Source of the DNA: Chloroflexota bacterium | Lineage (GTDB): Bacteria; Chloroflexota; Limnocylindria; Limnocylindrales; CSP1-4 | DNA length: 5,878 nucleotides | Assembly: GCA_016200745.1 (NCBI GenBank) | Contig: JACQEF010000102.1 | Location: forward strand, 1-5,878 | Reading direction: 5' to 3' | Program-made: the position numbers and the translations under genes | In this document: positions 1 to 5,878 of the stretch, piece by piece | Position numbering within the stretch: position 1 is the first letter of the stretch | Layout: the number at the start of each line of letters is the position of its first letter | The notes under the pieces: model-generated | Told to the model about the DNA's origin: nothing | Seen by the model: the letters and a program-made list of their open reading frames with translations, nothing else | Databases searched by the model: none

Positions 1-297
1 GCGCCAGCGGCGCTCGCCGGCGACGATCTGGTACGTGTTCGGTCCGAGCGGCCGGACGAGGATGGGTTGCAGGACGCCATGCTCGCGAATCGACGCGGAC
101 AGCTCGGCGAGCGCCTCCTGTTCGAAGACGAGGCGCGGCTGTTCGGGGTTCGGCTCGATGCGATCGACGTGGACGATGCGCACGCCGACGGAGTGGCTCG
201 TCCCGCCGGGTGAGAGGAGGCTGACGATCGCGGGTGAGAGTTCGCTTTCTTCGGACAGGCGCCGCGCAGCGGCGGCGCGAAAATCAGTTCGGGCCAA
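1..297 (-). CDS. parB: ParB chromosome-partitioning protein, N-terminal part (cut by window edge)
   Basis: The minus strand directly downstream of parA encodes the first 99 residues of a ParB/Spo0J protein, the CTP-dependent clamp that loads on parS DNA and stimulates ParA. Visible are VDRIEPNPEQPR (residues 44-55), the LAELSASIREHGVLQPILVRP segment with its conserved GVLQPI (74-79), and the CTP-binding GERRWR motif (94-99), where the window ends. The helix-turn-helix and dimerisation domains lie outside. I chose the TTG at 297-295 because a TGA closes the frame just upstream and a strong Shine-Dalgarno sequence sits at 310-302; no ATG lies between it and the conserved core. The start overlaps the parA end by 14 bases. 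The first ~38 residues are poorly conserved and lack a clear GLGKGLxALL-type N-terminus. Family assignment is firm; the exact start is less so. Confidence 0.9.
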   Translation of the reverse strand, partial: MARTDFRAAAARRLSEESELSPAIVSLLSPGGTSHSVGVRIVHVDRIEPNPEQPRLVFEQEALAELSASIREHGVLQPILVRPLGPNTYQIVAGERRWR

Positions 298-1054
298 GGT
301 CGATCACCTCGCGTGCGAGTTCGCGATAGGTTCGAGCGGCTTCGCTGGTCCCGGCGTACGACGTGATCGGCCGGCCGACGAGCGGCGCCTCTCCGAGCTT
401 CACCGTATTGCGGACGATGCTGTTGAAGACGTAGTGATCGCCGACGACCCGCAGTTCGTCGAGCATGTCTCGCGCAAGGTTCGTCCGGCTGTCGTAGAAG
501 GTGGGCAGCAGGCCCAGGATGCGCAGGTCGCGATTGAGCTTGAGGCGGATCGCGTTGATCACCTTGACGAGGTTGTTGAGCCCCTTCATCGCGTAGTACT
601 GCGTCTGGACCGGGATGATCACGCCGGCCGACGCGACGAGTCCGTTGACCGTGAGCAGCCCGAGGTTCGGCGGGCAGTCGATCAGGACGTAGTCGTACGC
701 GTCGATCTGGCCCTCGAAGGCCTCTCGCAGGATCTGCTCGCGACCGAGCGCCGTGAACAGCTCGCCTTCCGTCGACGCCAGGTCGATGTGCGCCGGAGCG
801 ACGTCGATCCCGGCGATCTCGGTCGGCAGGATCACATCGGTCAGCGTGGATCGACCGTCGGCAAGCACGTCGGCCATCGATCGCTCGACGGTGTTGAGGT
901 TGATGCCGAGGCCGGCAGTCAGGTTCGCCTGTGGGTCCATGTCGACGCACAGCACGCGATAGCCGTGTTCCGCCAGCGCTCCGGCGAGGTTGATCGCCGT
1001 CGTCGTCTTCCCAACGCCGCCCTTCTGATTGGCGATCGCGATCACGTTCGGCAC
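284..1054 (-). CDS. parA: ParA/Soj chromosome-partitioning ATPase
   Basis: A complete 256-residue ParA-family P-loop ATPase that dimerises on nucleoid DNA with ATP and, with ParB, positions newly replicated origins. The deviant Walker A motif KGGVGKTTT with its signature lysine is at residues 11-19. The second conserved aspartate motif, VDMDPQANLT, is at 37-46, and the Walker B region LIDCPPNLGLLTVNGL is at 124-139. The later Soj-type segments TFYDSRTNLARDML (185-198) and NSIVRNTVKLGEAP (211-224) are present. There is no N-terminal DNA-binding extension, and the length fits chromosomal Soj proteins rather than plasmid type Ia ParA. The start is GTG at 1054-1052, preceded six bases away by GAGGTGAT (1068-1061); the ATG seen in between is out of frame. 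It is the first gene of a parAB operon, divergent from the carboxylase operon. MinD is unlikely, since its C-terminal membrane helix is absent. Confidence 0.96.
   Translation of the reverse strand: MPNVIAIANQKGGVGKTTTAINLAGALAEHGYRVLCVDMDPQANLTAGLGINLNTVERSMADVLADGRSTLTDVILPTEIAGIDVAPAHIDLASTEGELFTALGREQILREAFEGQIDAYDYVLIDCPPNLGLLTVNGLVASAGVIIPVQTQYYAMKGLNNLVKVINAIRLKLNRDLRILGLLPTFYDSRTNLARDMLDELRVVGDHYVFNSIVRNTVKLGEAPLVGRPITSYAGTSEAARTYRELAREVIDLGPN
302..310 (-). promoter_or_regulatory. parB ribosome binding site inside parA
   Basis: Read on the minus strand this is GAGGTGATC, a nine-base complement to the usual 3' end of bacterial 16S rRNA. It lies within the parA codons for the C-terminal Glu-Val-Ile and ends four bases before the TTG start of parB. 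It decides the parB start and implies translational coupling of the pair. Confidence 0.7.
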
Positions 1055-1060
1055 CGGGGC

Positions 1061-1068
1061 ATCACCTC
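1061..1068 (-). promoter_or_regulatory. parA ribosome binding site
   Basis: GAGGTGAT on the minus strand, six bases ahead of the GTG start of parA. It is nearly the same sequence and spacing as the site used for parB and supports the GTG choice over any other codon nearby. Confidence 0.7.
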
Positions 1069-1120
1069 GAGAAGTTGCGCACGGGCGGATGGTGTCTGAC
1101 TGACGGGGGCGCGTGGCGAC

Positions 1121-1126
1121 ATTCTA
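1121..1126 (-). promoter_or_regulatory. Possible -10 element for parAB
   Basis: Read on the minus strand this is TAGAAT, one mismatch from TATAAT, in an otherwise very GC-rich gap. It would place transcription start near 1114 and give a leader of about 60 bases before parA. No good -35 hexamer lies 16-18 bases upstream, so the call rests on the -10 alone. Confidence 0.35.
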
Positions 1127-1173
1127 CCCCGTCCGACCACGCTCCGGGCACCCCGGTTATCGCAAGGACACCT

Positions 1174-1178
1174 GGAGG
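1174..1178 (+). promoter_or_regulatory. pccB ribosome binding site
   Basis: GGAGG lies 11 bases before the GTG at 1190. The spacing is slightly long, but this is the only Shine-Dalgarno match and supports the GTG as the start of the carboxyltransferase gene. Confidence 0.55.
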
Positions 1179-1189
1179 GTCCCGCCGCG

Positions 1190-2743
1190 GTGTCGACCAA
1201 CGATGAACGACTGCGTCAGCTGGATCGGATGCGCGCCGAGGCGCTCCTCGGCGGGGGAGCGGTCCGGATCGAGCGACAGCACGCCTGGGGCAAGCTGACT
1301 GCGCGCGAGCGTCTCGATCTCCTGCTCGATCCCGGATCGTTTGTCGAGCTGGACACGTTCGTCACCCACCGGACAACCGGGTTCGGCCTCGACGAGAACC
1401 ATATCCTCGGCGACGGCGTGGTCACCGGCCACGGCACCATCGACGGACGGCTCGTGTTCGTCTTCAGTCAGGACTTCACGGTCTTCGGAGGGTCGCTGTC
1501 GGAGGCGTACGCCGAGAAGATCTGCAAGGTCATGGATCTCGCGCTGAAGGTGGGCGCGCCGATCATCGGCCTGAACGATTCGGGCGGCGCACGGATTCAG
1601 GAAGGCGTGGCCTCGCTTGGTGGCTACGCCGAGATCTTCCTGCGGAACGTGCTCGCATCCGGAGTCGTGCCGCAGATCTCGGTGGTGATGGGCCCGTGCG
1701 CCGGTGGCGCCGTCTACTCGCCGGCCATCACCGACTTCACGGTGATGGTCGAGGGCTCGAGCTACATGTTCGTCACGGGACCGAACGTGGTCAGGACCGT
1801 GACCCACGAGGAGGTCGACTCGGAATACCTGGGTGGCGCCACCACGCACACGACCAAGAGCGGTGTCGCGCACCTGTCCGCAGGTGACGAGGCCGCCGCC
1901 CTGGATGCGGTTCGCGCGATCCTCGCCCACCTCCCGCAGAACAACCTCGCGGAACCACGCCGCGTGCCGGTCTCCGATCCGGTCGACCGGATGGACCCGC
2001 AGCTCGACACGATCGTGCCGGACGATCCGCGGCTCCCGTACGACATGCGCGACGTCATCGATCGCGTCGTGGACGACGGTGCGTTTCTCGAGATCCAGCC
2101 GGGGTGGGCGCCGAACATCCTCATCGGTTTCGCACGACTCGGGGGCCGGAGCGTCGGGATCGTCGCCCAGCAGCCGGCGGTGCTGGCCGGCGCGCTCGAC
2201 ATCGACGCCTCGGTGAAGGCGGCCCGCTTCGTCCGGACCTGCGACTGCTTCAACGTGCCGCTGGTGACGTTCGTCGACGTGCCCGGATTCATGCCCGGGG
2301 TCGCCCAGGAACACGGCGGGATCATCAAGCACGGGGCGAAGCTGCTGTTCGCATATTGCGAGGCAACCGTTCCCAAGTTGACCGTCATCACCCGCAAGGC
2401 CTATGGCGGTGCCTACGACGTCATGAGCAGCAAGCACATCCGGGGCGACATGAACCTCGCCTGGCCCACGGCCGAGATCGCGGTGATGGGCGCGGCCGGT
2501 GCTGTCAACATCATCTTCAAGGACGCGATCGCCGCCGCAGACGACCCGGTGGCGGAGCAGGCACGCCTCGTTGCCGCCTACGAATCCGAGTTCGCGAACC
2601 CGTACGTCGCCGCCGCGCGCGGGTACGTCGACGACGTCATCAAGCCGTCGGAGACGCGGCCACGCCTGATTCGTTCGCTCGAGATGCTGGCCGACAAGCG
2701 GGACACGAACCCCAGGAAGAAGCATGGCAACATCCCGCTCTAG
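1190..2743 (+). CDS. pccB: Propionyl-CoA carboxylase beta subunit (carboxyltransferase)
   Basis: A complete 517-residue carboxyltransferase that moves the carboxyl group from carboxybiotin to an acyl-CoA, most likely propionyl-CoA to give methylmalonyl-CoA. Two crotonase-like halves are visible. The N half has SQDFTVFGGSLSE (93-105), GGARIQEGV (132-140) and GPCAGGAVYSPAITDF (168-183), which forms the first oxyanion hole around Gly172-Gly173. The C half has FVDVPGFMPG (361-370), RKAYGGAYDVMSSKH (402-416) and AWPTAEIAVMGAAGAVNI (424-441). The aspartate at 410 matches, by alignment from memory, Asp422 of Streptomyces PccB, a residue tied to propionyl- rather than acetyl-CoA preference. The C-terminus ends with the family's KKHGNIPL. 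Length is normal. The start is GTG with GGAGG 11 bases upstream. It is the first gene of the operon, and its last codons overlap the next start by 20 bases. Broader acyl-CoA substrates cannot be excluded. Confidence 0.95.
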   Translation: MSTNDERLRQLDRMRAEALLGGGAVRIERQHAWGKLTARERLDLLLDPGSFVELDTFVTHRTTGFGLDENHILGDGVVTGHGTIDGRLVFVFSQDFTVFGGSLSEAYAEKICKVMDLALKVGAPIIGLNDSGGARIQEGVASLGGYAEIFLRNVLASGVVPQISVVMGPCAGGAVYSPAITDFTVMVEGSSYMFVTGPNVVRTVTHEEVDSEYLGGATTHTTKSGVAHLSAGDEAAALDAVRAILAHLPQNNLAEPRRVPVSDPVDRMDPQLDTIVPDDPRLPYDMRDVIDRVVDDGAFLEIQPGWAPNILIGFARLGGRSVGIVAQQPAVLAGALDIDASVKAARFVRTCDCFNVPLVTFVDVPGFMPGVAQEHGGIIKHGAKLLFAYCEATVPKLTVITRKAYGGAYDVMSSKHIRGDMNLAWPTAEIAVMGAAGAVNIIFKDAIAAADDPVAEQARLVAAYESEFANPYVAAARGYVDDVIKPSETRPRLIRSLEMLADKRDTNPRKKHGNIPL

Positions 2744-4361
2744 GCGCGGCGGGGCCGCGTCTTTGCGCAAAGACGTCGGGGAGGGTGGTCCGTCCAGGGT
2801 GGCGGCTCGCCGGGCGGCGCCACCGTTCCGGCGGGTCCTGATCGCCAACCGGGGCGAAATCGCGCTGCGGATCATCCGGGCCTGTCGGGAGCTCGGCATG
2901 GAGGCGGTCGCGGTCTACAGCGACGCCGACGCGTCGGCGATGCACGTCCGGCTGGCCGACCGGGCGGTGCACATCGGGCCCTCGCCGGCGATCGACAGCT
3001 ACCTGTCGATCGATCGGGTCGTCAAGGCGGCGTTGTCGACCGGCTGCGACGCGATCCATCCGGGCTACGGGTTCCTGGCAGAGCGATCCGCGTTCGCCCG
3101 CGCCGTCGAGGCCGCCGGGCTCGTGTTCGTCGGGCCGCCATCTGGGTCGATCCAGGCGCTCGGCGACAAGCTGCAGGCCCGCGGGTTCGCCCGCCGGGCC
3201 GGCGTCCCGGTCGTGCCGGGGACGCTCGAGCCCGCCAGGGTGGACCGCCCGGACGAGGTCGCCTCGATCGTCGCGCAGGCCAACGAGATCGGCTACCCGC
3301 TGCTGGTCAAGGCCGCGGCCGGAGGCGGCGGCCGGGGCATGCGCCGCGTGGCGGCGCCCGCCGACCTGCCGGCCGCGCTGGCGGCCGGATCCCGCGAGGC
3401 GGCCGACGCCTTCGGGGACGGTGCCGTCTACCTGGAGCGGGAGATCATCCCGGCACGGCATATCGAGGTCCAGCTGCTCGGCGCTACGGGTGGTCGCGTG
3501 ATCGCCATCGGGGAGCGGGATTGCTCGATCCAGCGCCGGCACCAGAAGCTCGTCGAGGAGGCGCCGGCGCCCGGTCTCGCGCCCGACGAACGACGGCAGC
3601 TCCACGTCCTCGCCGTGCGGGTCGCCTCGGCGGCAGGCCTGGTCAACGCGGCGACCGCCGAGTTCCTGCGAGCCCCCGACGGATCGTTCTACTTCCTGGA
3701 GGTCAACACCCGGCTCCAGGTCGAGCACGGCGTTACCGAGCTCGTCAGCGGCCTCGACATCGTCCGAGAGCAGTTCTGGCTGGCCGCGGGACGTGCCCTG
3801 TCCGCCGAGGCGATCGCCGCATCCGAGCGAGCCGTCGAGCCGGCCGGCCACGCCATCGAGGTCCGAATCGCGGCGGAGGACCCGTCGCGTGCCTTCACGC
3901 CCACGCCGGGCATCGTCCGCCGCTGGGCGATGCCTTCAGGCCCGGGCGTCCGGGTGGACACGGCGACCGCCCAGGGCGACCGGGTCCCGCCCGACTACGA
4001 CAACCTGGTCGCCAAGATCATGGTTCACGCCGGCGACCGGCCGGCGGCAATCGGACGCCTCCGGCGTGCGCTGGACGAGACGGAGATCGCCGGGATCCAG
4101 ACGACCCTGCCGTTCCACCGGTTCGTGGCGCGGCACCCCGCGTTCCTCGAGGGAGAGCTGTCGACCGGTTGGGTGGGGGACTGGTGGGACGGCCCGGCCG
4201 AGCTTGCCCGGGCGACGGGTCCGGCGCTGCTGGCGGCAGGACTCGACGCGCTCGGCCACGGGCTGGCGACCTCCCCGGTGGCAGCGGCCTCGATGCCGCC
4301 CGCCGAGGGCGGCTGGCCCGGCGCCGGCCGGGCCAGCGGCACCGATCGATGGCGGCCATGA
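2724..4361 (+). CDS. accC: Biotin carboxylase subunit of acyl-CoA carboxylase
   Basis: A 545-residue ATP-grasp biotin carboxylase that carboxylates biotin on the carrier protein using ATP and bicarbonate. The core begins RRVLIANRGEIALRI (36-50). Later come HPGYGFLAE (112-120), GDK (147-149), the glycine-rich ATP loop KAAAGGGGRGMR (196-207), HIEVQ (246-250), ERDCSIQRRHQKLVEEAPAP (264-283) and the catalytic FLEVNTRLQVEH (324-335). RIAAEDP (381-387) holds the arginine matching E. coli Arg338. All expected ATP, metal and biotin residues are present. One oddity is Gly336, where the family almost always has Pro in VEHPVTE. There is no biotin carrier domain; the chain ends in a Gly/Ala/Pro-rich tail with WPGAGRASGTDRW (531-543), resembling the linker that in fused alpha subunits leads on to the next domain. 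The ATG start at 2724 has AGGA six bases upstream and gives a basic 34-residue leader; GTG at 2799 is a possible alternative. Confidence 0.94.
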   Translation: MATSRSRRGGAASLRKDVGEGGPSRVAARRAAPPFRRVLIANRGEIALRIIRACRELGMEAVAVYSDADASAMHVRLADRAVHIGPSPAIDSYLSIDRVVKAALSTGCDAIHPGYGFLAERSAFARAVEAAGLVFVGPPSGSIQALGDKLQARGFARRAGVPVVPGTLEPARVDRPDEVASIVAQANEIGYPLLVKAAAGGGGRGMRRVAAPADLPAALAAGSREAADAFGDGAVYLEREIIPARHIEVQLLGATGGRVIAIGERDCSIQRRHQKLVEEAPAPGLAPDERRQLHVLAVRVASAAGLVNAATAEFLRAPDGSFYFLEVNTRLQVEHGVTELVSGLDIVREQFWLAAGRALSAEAIAASERAVEPAGHAIEVRIAAEDPSRAFTPTPGIVRRWAMPSGPGVRVDTATAQGDRVPPDYDNLVAKIMVHAGDRPAAIGRLRRALDETEIAGIQTTLPFHRFVARHPAFLEGELSTGWVGDWWDGPAELARATGPALLAAGLDALGHGLATSPVAAASMPPAEGGWPGAGRASGTDRWRP

Positions 4362-5103
4362 CCGCCCGGCAGGCGCCAGGAGTGGACCGGACTCCCCGGC
4401 GGGATCCCGGGCCGACAGCCGCAGAGGAGGCCAGGATCGTCGACCCGCGGGCCGTGCGCGTCGGTGTGGCGGCCCCGTCGGGTCGCGCCGGGGGCGAGGC
4501 GATCGTGATCGAGCCGCCGGAGGTCCCGCTGGCGCCCGCCCCGCACGTCGTGGGCACCGGCATCCTCGGAGGGATCAGTGCCGAGTCGATCGCGCTGGCC
4601 GAGGCACCGGACGACGACGACGGGATCGCCATCGTCGACGGGACTGCCGTCCGCGCCCGGCTCGAGCGACTCGACGACGTCCACGGCGTCCTGACCGTGC
4701 TGGGCGACGCAGGGCCCGTGCGAACGCCCGTCCTCTTGTTGCCGCTCGAGCGCCATGCCGGCCCGTCGTCCGGCGTCGTCCGGCGCGAGGTGGTGGTCGA
4801 CGGCTGGCAGGTCGAGGTCGAGATCGAGTCCGAGCGGCGCGCGTCCCTCCGCGAGCGGGCGCGCCGTGGCCGCGAGGAGACCGCGCATGGCGGACCGACC
4901 CACGTTCGGGCGATCATTCCCGGACGGATCGTGTCCGTTTCGGTCGTCCCGGGCGATCCCGTGGAGGCCGGACAGCAGCTCCTGGTCGTGGAAGCGATGA
5001 AGATGCAGAACGAGCTTCGGGCTCCGCGCGACGGGGTCGTCTCGAGCGTGTCAGTGGGCGTCGGCGGCACGATCGAGGTCGGCGACCTCCTGCTGGTGCT
5101 GGA

Positions 5104-5107
<4 letters not shown>
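4358..5107 (+). CDS. Biotin carboxyl carrier protein with long N-terminal region
   Basis: A 249-residue protein whose last ~68 residues form a biotinyl/lipoyl domain. IIPGRIVSVSVVPGDPVEAG (186-205) is followed by VVEAMKMQNEL (210-220), with the lysine to be biotinylated at 215, and the mirror half ends IEVGDLLLVLE. It carries carboxybiotin between the biotin carboxylase encoded upstream and the carboxyltransferase encoded first in the operon. Residues ~88-170 (including REVVVDGWQVEVEIESERRASLRERARRG, 143-171) look like the strand-rich region before the carrier domain in fused alpha subunits and may serve as the subunit-docking part; this is inferred. Residues 1-60 are Pro/Arg-rich with no recognised domain. 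The ATG at 4358 overlaps the previous stop as ATGA; an in-frame ATG at 4349 would add three residues. No good Shine-Dalgarno precedes either, so translation probably depends on coupling. The downstream mutase start overlaps its stop by four bases. Confidence 0.88.

Positions 5108-5878
<771 letters not shown>

Larger units (their letters stand above)
1055..1189. other. Divergent intergenic region, parA / carboxylase operon
   Basis: About 135 bases separate the two divergent starts. This stretch must hold the promoter of parAB and probably that of the carboxylase operon. It contains one AT-richer hexamer suitable as a minus-strand -10 (1121-1126), a perfect 5-base inverted repeat CCGGG/CCCGG with a 3-base loop (1144-1156), and the Shine-Dalgarno sequences of both first genes. 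No convincing plus-strand promoter was found: CTGACT at 1096-1101 followed by CATTCT at 1120-1125 is only a poor match. No parS-like palindrome, tRNA or riboswitch was recognised. Confidence 0.6.

Noticed and set aside
35..1099. 354-codon plus-strand open frame over parA and parB
   Set aside because: It is the shadow of two strongly conserved minus-strand proteins and has no recognisable motif.
1144..1156. Rho-independent terminator
   Set aside because: The inverted repeat has only a 5-base stem, no T tract on either strand, and lies upstream of both divergent genes.
1055..1189. parS site between the divergent operons
   Set aside because: No sequence close to the TGTTTCACGTGAAACA palindrome was found here or elsewhere in the window.
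1157..2899. 580-codon minus-strand open frame opposite pccB
   Set aside because: Composition is Arg/Asp/Val/His-rich antisense with no domain, while the plus strand encodes an unmistakable full-length PccB.

Overview
The window is a GC-rich bacterial chromosomal segment with two divergent gene groups around a short intergenic gap (about 1055-1189). Start codons are mostly non-ATG: GTG for parA, the carboxyltransferase gene and the mutase gene, and TTG for parB. High GC, tightly overlapping genes and the character of the mutase and biotin proteins suggest a Chloroflexota- or Actinobacteriota-like organism. That placement is a weak inference; nothing here is a true taxonomic marker.

Left side, minus strand (1-1054): a chromosomal-type parAB pair. 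ParA (Soj-like ATPase) is complete. ParB is cut by the window edge just after its GERRWR motif. parB overlaps the end of parA, and its ribosome binding site lies inside parA codons, so the two should be made together for chromosome segregation.

Right side, plus strand (1190-5878): four genes, each overlapping the next, that form a propionyl-CoA to methylmalonyl-CoA module. They encode a carboxyltransferase beta subunit (PccB type), a biotin carboxylase, a separate biotin carrier protein and the start of a B12-dependent methylmalonyl-CoA mutase. The first three would build a biotin-dependent acyl-CoA carboxylase that turns propionyl-CoA into methylmalonyl-CoA. The mutase then leads to succinyl-CoA, after an epimerase that is not in this window. 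The usual fused alpha subunit (biotin carboxylase, linker domain, biotin carrier) is here two reading frames joined by an ATGA overlap.

The most unusual signal is at the right edge. At about 5815-5823 the mutase reading frame abruptly stops resembling its family. From there to the end the opposite strand encodes a 21-residue piece of a different mutase homologue (about 76% nucleotide identity to 5437-5499, with changes mostly at third codon positions). This is an inverted junction between two mutase genes through a possible short shared sequence. An assembly or amplification chimera is the most likely explanation, with a real rearrangement as the alternative. Apart from that the window is ordinary core metabolism and segregation; I do not see an undescribed defence, mobile or RNA system.
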